NCBI RefSeq assembly: GCF_900250115.1
Contig: NZ_LT984803.1
Location: 1,577,583-1,641,582, forward strand
Direction of reading: 5' to 3'
Length of the DNA stretch: 64,000 bases
Origin: Cupriavidus taiwanensis
GTDB taxonomy: Bacteria > Pseudomonadota > Gammaproteobacteria > Burkholderiales > Burkholderiaceae
Shown: piece after piece, positions 44,248-53,380 of the stretch
Numbering within the stretch: the stretch's first letter is position 1
How the letters are laid out: the number at the start of each line of letters is the position of its first letter
Notes under the pieces: generated by a model
The model's database searches: none
What the model was told of the DNA's origin: nothing
Seen by the model: the letters and a program-made list of their open reading frames with translations, nothing else
Program-made: the position numbers and the translations under genes

Positions 44248-45908
44248 TGCCGGCCTGGCTGGACACCCTCGCGCACTTCCATTTCCTGCGCCCATGGTGG
44301 CTGCTGGGGCTGCTGCCGGCCGCGCTGCTGGTGTGGGCGGCGCGGCGCCGCGGCGACGTGCGCCGGCGTTGGCGCGAAACCATCGCGCCGCACCTGCTCG
44401 ACGCGCTGATGCTCGGCCGGCGCCGCCGCCTGGCGCTGCGCCCGGTGCACCTGACCGCGCTGCTGCTGGCGCTGGGCACGGTGGCGCTGGCGGGCCCGAG
44501 CTGGCGCCAGGAGCGACCGCCATTCCTCGACGACAAGGCGCCGCTGGCGATCGCCGTGAACCTGTCGACGAGCATGGACGCGGTCGACGTCACGCCCACG
44601 CGGCTGGAGCGCGCCAAGCTCAAGATCAAGGCGCTGCTGGCGCGCCGCGACGGCGGCCGCACCGCCATCTATGCCTATGCCGGCTCGACCCACCTGGTGC
44701 TGCCGCTGACCGACGACGCCAGCCTGCTGCAGACCTTCGCCGATGCGCTGCAGACCCGCATCATGCCGGCGCCGGGCCGCGACATGGCGCAGGCGCTGCG
44801 CGTGATCGACGCCGACCTGAAGCGCGAGCCGGTGCCCGGCACCATCCTGTTCCTGACCGACGGCGTCGACCCCGCCGCCGCCGCGGCGTTCCGCGCCCAG
44901 GCCGACAGCGGCCGCAGCCAGCCGGTGGTGCTGGCGCTGGGCACCGCGCAGGGCGGGCCGCTGCGCAACGCCGCCGGCGGCTTCGTCGAGCGCGACGGCG
45001 CGCGTGTGTTCGCGCGGCTGGACGTGGCGGCGCTGGAGCGCTTCGGCGATGACAGCGGCGTGCCGGTGGCGACCTTCACGCCCGACAGCGACGACGACGT
45101 GGCCTGGGTGCAGCGCCACGTGCAGTCGCATCTCGAACAGATGCAGGCCGGCGACCGCACCCGCTGGAAGGATGAAGGCTGGTGGCTGGTGCCGCCGCTC
45201 GCGTTGCTGGCGATGCTGTGGTTCCGCAAGGGCTGGACCGTGCGCTGGAGCGCCGGCCTGCTGCTGGCGCTGGCGCTGGCCGCGCCGCCCGAGGCGCGCG
45301 CGCAGTCATCCGCGCCAGCCACGCAAGCCAGTGCGGTACGTCCATGGCGCTTCGCCGACCTGTGGCTGACGCACGACCAGCAAGGCCGGCGCGCCTTCGA
45401 GCAGGGCGACTATGCCCGCGCCGCGACGCTGTTCGACGATCCGATGTGGCGTGGCATCGCCCAGTATCGCGCGGGCCAGTACGCGCAGGCGGTGCAGAGC
45501 TTCGCACGGGTCGATTCGGTGCAGGCGGACTACAACCAGGGTAATGCGCTGGCGCGCCAGGGCCAGTACCGGCTGGCCGCCGCCCGCTACCGCCAGGCGC
45601 TCAGGCGCCAGCCGCAGTGGACCGAGGCAGCCGCCAACCTGGCGCTGATGGAAAAGCTGCTGGCGCAGCAGTTGCCGAAGGAAAAGCCGGACCCCGACGA
45701 CGGCGAGGAGCCGCCCGACCTGCCGCCGGACCAGGTCAAGTACGACGCCCCGAAGCCGTCGGCGCCGGGCGGCAAGTCGCTGCAGGTGGTGCTGACGCAG
45801 GACGCCGAGATGTGGATGCGCGCGATCCAGACCACGCCGACCGACCTGCTGCAGCGCAAGTTCGCGCTGCAGCACGCACCGGCCGCGCCTGCGCAGGGCG
45901 CGCGATGA
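44247..45908 (+). CDS. VWA–TPR fusion membrane protein (BatB–BatC type)
   Basis: The 553-residue protein combines a membrane-anchored VWA domain (about residues 80-270) with a second membrane region near residues 310-345 and a C-terminal TPR domain (about 365-470, including GRRAFEQGDYARAATLFDD and ADYNQGNALARQGQYRLAAARYRQAL). Its adhesion site (AVNLSTSMDAVDV) has Asn in place of the first Asp, so metal binding there may be weakened. BatB and BatC are often separate genes. It overlaps its neighbours by 1 and 4 bp. Confidence 0.9.
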   Translation: MPAWLDTLAHFHFLRPWWLLGLLPAALLVWAARRRGDVRRRWRETIAPHLLDALMLGRRRRLALRPVHLTALLLALGTVALAGPSWRQERPPFLDDKAPLAIAVNLSTSMDAVDVTPTRLERAKLKIKALLARRDGGRTAIYAYAGSTHLVLPLTDDASLLQTFADALQTRIMPAPGRDMAQALRVIDADLKREPVPGTILFLTDGVDPAAAAAFRAQADSGRSQPVVLALGTAQGGPLRNAAGGFVERDGARVFARLDVAALERFGDDSGVPVATFTPDSDDDVAWVQRHVQSHLEQMQAGDRTRWKDEGWWLVPPLALLAMLWFRKGWTVRWSAGLLLALALAAPPEARAQSSAPATQASAVRPWRFADLWLTHDQQGRRAFEQGDYARAATLFDDPMWRGIAQYRAGQYAQAVQSFARVDSVQADYNQGNALARQGQYRLAAARYRQALRRQPQWTEAAANLALMEKLLAQQLPKEKPDPDDGEEPPDLPPDQVKYDAPKPSAPGGKSLQVVLTQDAEMWMRAIQTTPTDLLQRKFALQHAPAAPAQGAR

Positions 45909-47296
45909 GGCGCCACGCCATGCCGCCTCGCGCCTGGCTGCGGCGCGCCGCGCCGCTGGTGCTGCTGCTGGCGGCGTGGCTGTGGCCCTGGCTGGCGCGG
46001 GCGGCCGCGGGACCCATCGTGCGCGTCGAGGTGGGCGCGCGCCAGCCGGTGCTGGTGGGCCAGCAGGTCGGCATCGACGTCACCATCCTCGCGCCCAACT
46101 ATTTCCTGTCGGCACCAGAGTTCCCGCCACTCGGGGTACCGGGCGCGGTGGTCACCTTGCCCGATGCGCGCGCCGTGAATTCCACCGAAACCATTGACGG
46201 CGTTGCCTATGCGGGCATCCGCAAGACCTACGCCTTCACCGCCGAGCAGGATGGTGAGTTCCGGCTGCCGGCCGCGACCATCCAGGTCACCTATGCCGGC
46301 GATGACGGCGCGCCGCGCGCGGGCAGCGTCACCTTGCCGGCCACCACGATCCGGGCCGGCACGGGAGGCACGGGCACCGCGGCGGCGGGCGCCGCCACCG
46401 GCCGGAGGATGCTGCCGGTAGCGCGGCTCAGCGTGACGCAGACGCTCGACCACGACCCCGACCACGGCGTGGTCCGGCTGCATGCGGGCGATGCGCTGGT
46501 GCGCACCGTCACCACCTTCGCGCCGCAGACCCAGGCGATGATGATCGTGCCGCCGCATGCCGACCCGCCGCGCGGCGTGCGCATGTTCCGCGCGGATGCG
46601 CGGCTGTCCGACCAGGCCCGCGACGCGCCGGGGCCGGGCGGCACGCGCGTCGATGCGCTGACCTATGTGTTCGAGCGGCCCGGCACCTATACCTTGCCCG
46701 CGGTCACGGTGGACTGGGTCGATCCCGCCACGGGGCGGCCGGCCAGCTCCGCCGCGCCGGCGGTGAAGGTCGAGGTGGCCGCCGCGCGCAACGCCGGGGC
46801 GCTGGCGCCGGGCGGGCCCTCGGCCGGCGCGCTGCCGGGCGCGGGCGGCCTGCCGTGGCGCACGCTGCTGTGGGGCGCGGGCGCGCTGCTCGGCGCCGCG
46901 GCGCTGGCGCTGCTGTGGCGGCGGCTGCGACCGCGCCTGGCGCGCCTGCGGCAACGCCGCGCCGAGCACCGCCGCGCCCGCGCCGACGGTGCCGAGGCAC
47001 GGCTGGCGAGCACGCTGCGGGCCTGTCGCGCGAACGATGCGGCCGCCGCCAGCCAGGCGCTGGGCGGCTGGACCCGCGCTGCCCACGGCACCACGCCCGC
47101 GGCCTGGGCGGAGGCGCTCGGCGATGCCGCGCTGGTCGCAGCCGTGACCGGCCTGCAGCGCCACCTCTACGGGTCGGCGCCAATCCCATCCGCCTGGTAC
47201 GGCAACGCGCTCGCCCAGGCGCTGGGACGCCACGCCACCGCCGCCCCGCCGCGCCGGCGGCACGCCGGGCCGGCGCTGCCGCCGCTCAATCCCTGA
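45905..47296 (+). CDS. BatD-like protein
   Basis: The 463-residue protein has a signal peptide (to about residue 34), a periplasmic beta-rich domain starting IVRVEVGARQPVLVGQQVGI, and a C-terminal membrane helix near residues 320-340 followed by an Arg-rich cytoplasmic tail. This is the layout of BatD (oxygen-tolerance) proteins, which complete MoxR–Bat modules. The start overlaps the preceding stop (ATGA). It ends the plus-strand run before a 36-bp gap. Confidence 0.88.
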   Translation: MRRHAMPPRAWLRRAAPLVLLLAAWLWPWLARAAAGPIVRVEVGARQPVLVGQQVGIDVTILAPNYFLSAPEFPPLGVPGAVVTLPDARAVNSTETIDGVAYAGIRKTYAFTAEQDGEFRLPAATIQVTYAGDDGAPRAGSVTLPATTIRAGTGGTGTAAAGAATGRRMLPVARLSVTQTLDHDPDHGVVRLHAGDALVRTVTTFAPQTQAMMIVPPHADPPRGVRMFRADARLSDQARDAPGPGGTRVDALTYVFERPGTYTLPAVTVDWVDPATGRPASSAAPAVKVEVAAARNAGALAPGGPSAGALPGAGGLPWRTLLWGAGALLGAAALALLWRRLRPRLARLRQRRAEHRRARADGAEARLASTLRACRANDAAAASQALGGWTRAAHGTTPAAWAEALGDAALVAAVTGLQRHLYGSAPIPSAWYGNALAQALGRHATAAPPRRRHAGPALPPLNP

Positions 47297-47332
47297 CCCG
47301 GACGCTCGCCACCACTACAACCCGCGCCCCCC

Positions 47333-49030
47333 ATGACCTGTAACGTTGCCTTGTTTGCCGCCAACCCGTTGCTGGTGCTGTTCATCACCGTCGGACTCGG
47401 CTATTTCGTCGGCAAGGCGCGGGTCGGACCGATCCAGCTGGGGGGCGTGTGCGGCACGCTGATCGTTGCGCTGTTGATGGGGCAGACCGGCTGCCAGATG
47501 CATGGCGAACTGAAGGACATGGCCTTCGCCCTGTTCATCTTCGCCATGGGCTATTCCGGCGGGCCGCAGTTCTTTGCCAACCTGAACCGCTCGAGCCTGC
47601 GCTACATGGTGCTGCCGCTGGTGGAGGCGGTGGTGGTGCTGGCGATCGCGCTCGCCGCGGCGGCCTACCTGGGTTTCGATCCGGGCACCGCCGCCGGGCT
47701 GGCCGCCGGCGCCGCGACCGAGTCGGCGGTGGTGGGCACCGCCGCCGAAGCGCTCAAGCACCTGGGCCTGGATGCCGCCACCGTGGGTCGCTACGAGGCC
47801 AATATCGCCACCGCGTATACGCTGACCTACCTGGTCGGGCTGATCAGCATCGTGTTCTTCACCAGCCAGATCGCGCCGGCGCTGCTGGGCATCGACCTGC
47901 GCACGGCCGCGCGCGAGGTCGCGGCGCGCATGGAGGCGGCATCCGACGACGACGTCGCCACCCAGCCGGCGCTGCCGCGGCTGATCGGGCGCGCCTACGC
48001 GGTGCAGCAGGCCGCCGGCATGACGGTCAGCCAGCTGCAGCACCAGGCTGGCGGCCGGGCCTCGGTGGTCAAGGTGCTGCGGGGCGGGGCCAGCATCGAG
48101 CTGGGCGATGACGACGCCGTCCAGGCCGGCGATATCCTGGCCATGGTCGGCATCCGCAGCAACCTGCTGAAGGCCGCCGCGCTGATCGGCCCGGAGGTGC
48201 TGCTGCCCGAGGCGCACACCGATGCGATCCAGCTGGTGGAAAAGCAGGTGGTGGTGAACCAGCGCCGCGTCAACGGCAAGACCCTGGGCGAGCTGGCGCG
48301 CCTGGCCGGCCCGCGGCGGCTGCGCGAGGTCTGGGTGCTGGAAGTGCGGCGCTCGGGACTGTCGCTGCCGATCACGCGCTCGACCCCGCTGCAGCTGGGC
48401 GACGTGATCACCATCGTCGGCCTGGAGCCCTCGCTGTCCGAGGTCATCGGCGGCATCGGCGTGGAGGTCAAGGCCACCGAGGTGACCGACCTGGTGTTCC
48501 TGTGCGCGGGCATTCTGGCCGGCTTGCTGGTCGGCACCCTGAGCCTGCGCGTGGGCGGCATGGACCTGACGCTGGGCAGCGGTGGCGGGGCTCTGCTGAG
48601 CGGGCTGGTGTTCGGCTGGCTCCATTCGCGCAAACCGTCGCTCGGCACCTTTCCCGCATCCGCGGTGCAGATCCTGAAGGACCTTGGCCTGGCGGTGTTC
48701 GTCGCCTGCGTGGGCCTGTCTGCCGGGCCGGATGCGATTGCGCTGATCCGCGAGCACGGCGCGGTGCTGCCGCTGATCGGGCTGGCGGTGTCGCTCGGAC
48801 CGGCGTGCCTGTCCTTGTGGATCGGGCACAAGCTGCTCAGGATCGAAGGCCCGCTGCTGGTCGGCGCGATTGCCGGGCAGCATGTCAGCACCCCGGCGAT
48901 CAGCGCGATCCTGGCCGCCAGCCAGAGCTCGGTGCCGCTGCTGGGCTACACCATCACCTATGCCATCGCCAATGCGCTGCTGCCGGTGCTGGGGCCGGTC
49001 ATCGTCTCGCTGGCCTACCACTTCACCTGA
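47333..49030 (+). CDS. AspT-family transporter (YidE/YbjL/AspT type)
   Basis: The 565-residue carrier has two membrane halves (about residues 10-190 and 385-560) separated by two TrkA-C/RCK-C-like domains (about 220-375: GRASVVKVLRGGASIELGDDD and LREVWVLEVRRSGLSLPIT). This is the layout of the aspartate:alanine exchanger family. The glycine-rich GLAAGAATESAVVGTA and LVGAIAGQHVSTPA segments are its repeat signatures. The transported solute is unknown. It starts 36 bp after the BatD-like gene, but no functional link is evident. Confidence 0.9.
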   Translation: MTCNVALFAANPLLVLFITVGLGYFVGKARVGPIQLGGVCGTLIVALLMGQTGCQMHGELKDMAFALFIFAMGYSGGPQFFANLNRSSLRYMVLPLVEAVVVLAIALAAAAYLGFDPGTAAGLAAGAATESAVVGTAAEALKHLGLDAATVGRYEANIATAYTLTYLVGLISIVFFTSQIAPALLGIDLRTAAREVAARMEAASDDDVATQPALPRLIGRAYAVQQAAGMTVSQLQHQAGGRASVVKVLRGGASIELGDDDAVQAGDILAMVGIRSNLLKAAALIGPEVLLPEAHTDAIQLVEKQVVVNQRRVNGKTLGELARLAGPRRLREVWVLEVRRSGLSLPITRSTPLQLGDVITIVGLEPSLSEVIGGIGVEVKATEVTDLVFLCAGILAGLLVGTLSLRVGGMDLTLGSGGGALLSGLVFGWLHSRKPSLGTFPASAVQILKDLGLAVFVACVGLSAGPDAIALIREHGAVLPLIGLAVSLGPACLSLWIGHKLLRIEGPLLVGAIAGQHVSTPAISAILAASQSSVPLLGYTITYAIANALLPVLGPVIVSLAYHFT

Positions 49031-49161
49031 GCACCCGATGGCCGCGGGCGCCGGCAGGTGCCTGACGGACCATTTCTTTGCCGTTCGCGCTGCGCCGTCC
49101 TACAACTGGAGAGGGGGCGGAGGGCACCGCGCCGCACCCGCAAAGGACAAGGAGGAGCAAT

Positions 49162-50040
49162 ATGTGCCGCTGGCTGGCTTACTCGGGCAGATCCGTTGCA
49201 TTGGAAACGGTGCTGTTCCAGCCGGAACACTCGCTGATCGACCAGAGCCTGAATTCCCGGCTCGGACATACCACCACCAACGGCGACGGCTTCGGCGTCG
49301 GCTGGTACGGGCGCCATGCCGAGGTCCCGTTCCGCTACCGCTGCCTGCACCCGGCGTGGAGCGATACCAACCTGCGCGAGACCGCCAGGGCGGTGCGCGC
49401 GCCGATGTTCGTCGCCCACGTGCGCGCCGCCACCGGCACGCCGACGCAGGAAACCAACTGCCATCCGTTCCGCTTCGGCCGCTGGCTGTTCGTCCACAAC
49501 GGCCTGATCCGCGACTATCCGCTGGTGCGGCGCGACCTGATGATGGCGGTGGCGCCGCACCTGTTCCGCTGGATCGAGGGCTCGACCGATTCCGAGGTGA
49601 TGTTCTTCCTGGCGCTGAGCTTCGGGCTGGAACGCGACCCGGTCGGCGCGCTCGAGCAGATGGCCGGGCTGATCGAGGACGTCGGCCAGCGCCACGACGT
49701 GCAGTTTCCGCTCAACATGACGGTGTGCGTGACCGACGGCCGGCAGATCGTGGCGGTGCGCTATTCGAGCGAGACCAACTCGCGCTCGCTGTTCCACAGC
49801 ACCTCGTTCCGGCAGCTGCGCGAACTCTATCCGGACGACCCGCGCATCGCCGCCGCGGGCGACGACGCCTTCCTGGTGCTGTCGGAGCCGCTGATCGACG
49901 TGCAGGGCGTGTGGGAGGAGATTCCCGAGGGCACCATCCTGGTGGCGCGCGGCGGCGAAATCGAGCGCCACCGCTTCGTGCCCCGCCGGCCAAGCCCGCC
50001 GGCCTTGCACGCCGCCCAGGGCAATGCGGCCGCGGGCTGA
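49162..50040 (+). CDS. Class-II glutamine amidotransferase (YafJ-like)
   Basis: The 292-residue protein starts MCRWLAYSG, so Cys2 is the N-terminal nucleophile after Met removal. TTNGDGFGVGWYG, FVAHVRAATGTP and FVHNGLIRDY match the glutaminase domain of GATase-2 enzymes. No synthase domain is fused, so it may be a stand-alone glutaminase or amidase acting with an unknown partner, as for E. coli YafJ. The start is set by a strong ribosome site (AAGGAGGAG at about 49149-49157). Confidence 0.92.
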   Translation: MCRWLAYSGRSVALETVLFQPEHSLIDQSLNSRLGHTTTNGDGFGVGWYGRHAEVPFRYRCLHPAWSDTNLRETARAVRAPMFVAHVRAATGTPTQETNCHPFRFGRWLFVHNGLIRDYPLVRRDLMMAVAPHLFRWIEGSTDSEVMFFLALSFGLERDPVGALEQMAGLIEDVGQRHDVQFPLNMTVCVTDGRQIVAVRYSSETNSRSLFHSTSFRQLRELYPDDPRIAAAGDDAFLVLSEPLIDVQGVWEEIPEGTILVARGGEIERHRFVPRRPSPPALHAAQGNAAAG

Positions 50041-50070
50041 TGCCGCGGGCTCGGCGGCACCACGCAAGCC

Positions 50071-52491
50071 TCAGGGGCAAGCCAGCGCGGCGCCGGCATA
50101 CAGCAGCAACGCCACCAGCACCACCACGGTAAAGCCGGCGTGGATCGCCAGCAGCGTGGCCAGCACCGCCGCCACCACCGAGGCGCAGGCATTGATGCCC
50201 CAGGCCCACGGCACCAGCGTGTGGTCGCGCGCCGCGAGTCCGGACAGCGCGAGCGGGAACGGCATCCCCATCAGGAAGGCCAGCGGCGCGATCAGCGCCA
50301 CCGCGATGGCGACCCTGGCGGGATCCGGCCAGGCGATCAGCAGCGGGAATACCACCGGCAGTGCCACCAGGTAGAGCAGCGACACGGCGCACACGCCGCC
50401 GGTCGCCAGCGCCACCTGGCGCCGGCCATGCCCGGGGCCGGGGCGCGCGGGCAGGCGCGGGGCAAAGCGGCTGCCCAGTCCGGCAAAGCACAGGAACGCG
50501 CACAGCACCACCGCCACGGCATAGAGCGGGTGGCTCAGGAACAGGATGAATTTCTGGATAAAGGCGATCTCGACGAACATGAAGCCAAGGCCGACCGCGA
50601 CGAAGTAGAAGCCGGTGCGCGCCGCCGGCACCCGTGACGCTGGCGCGCGCCGCCGCAGCACCCGCAGCGGCACGCCGATCAGCAGCAGCGCCGCGGCGGT
50701 GGCCTGCAGCAGCGTCGCCACCAGCACCGGATAGCCCCAGTCCAGCAAGGGCAGCCCGCCCTGCGCCTTCAGCGCGATCAGTTCCGGCAGCGTGCGCCAT
50801 TTGAAGAAGTGGAAGAAGTAGGGCCGGTCGTCGGTGGCGGGCCGCACGTCGAACTTGTAGCGCGACAGGAAATGCTCGCGCTCGGGGCCGAGCAGCGCCT
50901 GCGCGGCATCGAAGAAGTCCGGCTGGTCGAGCACGTTGTAGCGGTTGGCTGCGCCGGGCCGGATGCCGGGATGGTATTCGACGTCGAACGAGCGCGCCCG
51001 GCTGAAGTCGAGCAGCGCGCCGATTTCCGCGGGCTCGAAATCGCCGTGCTTGACCACCAGCGTGGCCGTCTTCCAGCCGCGCAGCAGCACCAGCCGTCGC
51101 GACGGATCGGACACGCCCGCGCGCGCCATCGCCGCCACGGCGGTGGCGAAGAGTTTCGGGATATCGCGCGGCGGCAGCGAGACCCAGCGCGTGATCGCCA
51201 GCAGGCCGCCGGGCCGCAGGTGGCGCAGATAGGCCTCGAACGCTTCCACGGTATAGAGGTAGCTTTCGGAGAGCGCGTACAGGCCCGCCGACGAGGTGCT
51301 GAAGGAATCCAGCAGCGCCACCTGGATCAGGTCGTAGCGCTGCCGGCTGGCCGCCAGGAAGCCGCGCGCCTCGCCGACATGCACCTGCACGCCCGCGGCG
51401 CTGTACGGCTTGCCCGAAAACGCGCCAAAGCGGTCCTGCACCAGTCCGATCACCTGGGGGTTCAGCTCGACCGCATCGACCGCGCTGGCGCCGTGGTAGA
51501 GCGCCTGCAGCACGTCGGCGCCGGCACCGCTGCCCAGCACCAGCACGCGCGGCGCCTGCAGCAGGTGATACGGCAGCGCCGAGGTCAGGTCGCCCAGGTA
51601 GGCCAGCGGCTCGCGCCGGCCGTCATAGCGATTGAGCGCGCTCAGGCCGTCGCCGTCGGTAAACACGGCGAGCTGCGGCGGCGGTTCCGCGCTGGCATTC
51701 AGGCTGAGGCCGGGCGCATGGCGCAGCGGGATCGACGGACTCTCGACCACCGTGACCAGGCCGAGGGGACTCGAGCGCTGCGCCACCACGCGCGCGTCGC
51801 CGATGCGCAGCGCCTGGCTCAGCTCCTTGTACTCCGACGGCCGCAACGCGATCCAGCCGCCGGGTATGGCCGCCGGCACCGCTGCCGCGGCCAGCAGCAG
51901 CGCCGGCAGCCAGGGACGGTGCGCCCGGCATTCGCTGCAGGCCAGAGCCGCCGCGGCCATGCCTGCCATGCTGACCAGGCGCAGTGCATCGACCGGATCC
52001 AGCACGAACAGCGCCGCGATGATGCCCAGGCTCCCCAGCCCCGCGCCAAGGATGTCGAAGCTGTAGAGCCGTGGCACCTGCCCGGGGAAGCGGGCAAAGG
52101 CCAGGCACACGCTGGTGGCCGCGCACAGGAACGGCACCAACAGCAGCAGGTAGATCGCCACCAGGCGCAGCGGCTGCGTGGGCTCCCAAAGGATTTCCAG
52201 CGGGTTGAAGCCGACGCGCTGCGCGAGTTCGAAGCAGACCAGGGCGCTGAGGCCGAACAGCAGCGCGCCGCCGGCAAACACCGGCACGAAACGCCGCACC
52301 AGCGCCGGCTGCGCCAGTGCCACCAGCGCGCCCGCGGCGCCGTAGCCGAGCAGGGCCACGCTGATCATCATGTAGGCGAAGTGATGCCACAGGATGATCG
52401 AAAGCAGCCGCATCAGCAGGATTTCGTAGGCCAGCGCGGCGGCCGAGAGCAAGGCCAGGGCAAACAGCGGCGGGCGTGGCATCGCGTTCAT
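50071..52491 (-). CDS. Membrane protein with spermidine-synthase-like domain (second copy type)
   Basis: The 806-residue protein has about six N-terminal membrane helices, a SAM-binding domain (about residues 305-470) and about eight C-terminal helices. The SAM motif is VLVLGSGAGADVLQAL with the acidic end in VDAVELNPQVIG. The catalytic-region segment is YDLIQVALLDSFSTSSAGLYALSESYLYT. Its architecture differs from the 38040 gene, whose catalytic domain is at the C-terminus. It lies 30 bp downstream of the secreted isoaspartyl methyltransferase gene. Substrate unknown. Confidence 0.82.
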   Translation of the reverse strand: MNAMPRPPLFALALLSAAALAYEILLMRLLSIILWHHFAYMMISVALLGYGAAGALVALAQPALVRRFVPVFAGGALLFGLSALVCFELAQRVGFNPLEILWEPTQPLRLVAIYLLLLVPFLCAATSVCLAFARFPGQVPRLYSFDILGAGLGSLGIIAALFVLDPVDALRLVSMAGMAAAALACSECRAHRPWLPALLLAAAAVPAAIPGGWIALRPSEYKELSQALRIGDARVVAQRSSPLGLVTVVESPSIPLRHAPGLSLNASAEPPPQLAVFTDGDGLSALNRYDGRREPLAYLGDLTSALPYHLLQAPRVLVLGSGAGADVLQALYHGASAVDAVELNPQVIGLVQDRFGAFSGKPYSAAGVQVHVGEARGFLAASRQRYDLIQVALLDSFSTSSAGLYALSESYLYTVEAFEAYLRHLRPGGLLAITRWVSLPPRDIPKLFATAVAAMARAGVSDPSRRLVLLRGWKTATLVVKHGDFEPAEIGALLDFSRARSFDVEYHPGIRPGAANRYNVLDQPDFFDAAQALLGPEREHFLSRYKFDVRPATDDRPYFFHFFKWRTLPELIALKAQGGLPLLDWGYPVLVATLLQATAAALLLIGVPLRVLRRRAPASRVPAARTGFYFVAVGLGFMFVEIAFIQKFILFLSHPLYAVAVVLCAFLCFAGLGSRFAPRLPARPGPGHGRRQVALATGGVCAVSLLYLVALPVVFPLLIAWPDPARVAIAVALIAPLAFLMGMPFPLALSGLAARDHTLVPWAWGINACASVVAAVLATLLAIHAGFTVVVLVALLLYAGAALACP

Positions 52492-52521
52492 CGCGCAAGC
52501 CGTGCGGCCGGGTGCCGCGCC

Positions 52522-53277
52522 TCAGTGCTTGCCGACCAGCGGCACGAAGCGCACCGGCAGGATCTGGCGGGTGCTGACGCTGCCGTCCGCGGACTTTTCG
52601 ACCAGCAGCAGGTACTGCGTCAGGAACTGCGCGCCCACCGGGATCACCATGCGCCCGCCCGGCCTGAGCTGGCGGATCAGCGGCGGCGGCACGTGGCTGG
52701 CCGCGGCGGTGACGACGATGGCGTCATAGGGGGCATGCTGGTCCCAGCCGTAGTAGCCGTCGCCGACCTTGCACGCCACCTGCCGGTAGGCCAGCCGCTG
52801 CAGGCGCTCGCACGCCTGGCGCCCGAGCGGCTCGATGATCTCGATGGTGTAGACCGCGCGCGCCAGCTGGCTCAGCACCGCGGCCTGGTAGCCGGAGCCG
52901 GTGCCGATCTCGAGCACGCTGTCGCCGGGCTGGACCCGCAGCAGGTCGGTCATCAGCGCCACGATATATGGCTGCGAAATGGTCTGGCCATGGCCGATCG
53001 GCAACGGCCGGTTCTCGTAGGCGTGCGGCTTCTGCGGGTCCGGCACGAACTCATGGCGGGGCACCTGGCCCATTACGGCCATCACGCCCGGGGCGATGCC
53101 GTGGCTGCGGCCAGGCACGCCGGCGCCGGCGTCGATCGCGGCAATCTCGCTGACCATCTCCGCGCGCTGCGTCAGCCGTGCATCGTCGGCCGCGCGGCAC
53201 AGCCCCGCCGATGCCATGGCGGCAACGGCGAGCAAGGCGATCAAGGCGATCAAGGGATGGCAGGTAGACGGCGGCAC
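52522..53277 (-). CDS. pcm: Secreted protein-L-isoaspartate O-methyltransferase
   Basis: PCMT methylates abnormal isoaspartyl residues with S-adenosylmethionine and starts their repair. The 251-residue protein carries the PCMT motifs: PLPIGHGQTISQPYIVALMT, SAM loop EIGTGSGYQAAVLSQLA, DGYYGWDQHAPYDAIVVTAA and LRPGGRMVIPVG. A hydrophobic N-terminus (CHPLIALIALLAVAAMASAG) with a cleavage-like CRA-ADD predicts export to the periplasm, where SAM is not expected. Cytoplasmic PCMTs lack this extension. It follows the Hsp70 genes on the same strand. Confidence 0.9.
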   Translation of the reverse strand: MPPSTCHPLIALIALLAVAAMASAGLCRAADDARLTQRAEMVSEIAAIDAGAGVPGRSHGIAPGVMAVMGQVPRHEFVPDPQKPHAYENRPLPIGHGQTISQPYIVALMTDLLRVQPGDSVLEIGTGSGYQAAVLSQLARAVYTIEIIEPLGRQACERLQRLAYRQVACKVGDGYYGWDQHAPYDAIVVTAAASHVPPPLIRQLRPGGRMVIPVGAQFLTQYLLLVEKSADGSVSTRQILPVRFVPLVGKH

Positions 53278-53293
53278 TTTGGGACCCCAGGGA

Positions 53294-53362
53294 GCCTACC
53301 GTCATCGTAGGCCATCGGCTGCGCCGGCGCCGGCAAGTGGCAGGCTAGGCGCTTGCCGGCGC
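53294..53362. other. Two hairpins between the Hsp70 and isoaspartyl methyltransferase genes
   Basis: An 11-bp perfect stem pairs GCGCCGGCAAG (53327-53337) with CTTGCCGGCGC (53352-53362). A smaller 6-bp hairpin pairs GCCTAC (53294-53299) with GTAGGC (53307-53312). Both lie in the 103-bp gap on the path of leftward transcription. No T-run follows, so attenuation or mRNA processing is as likely as termination. Confidence 0.5.
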
Positions 53363-53380
53363 GCTCCGGCCCCCGGCGGG

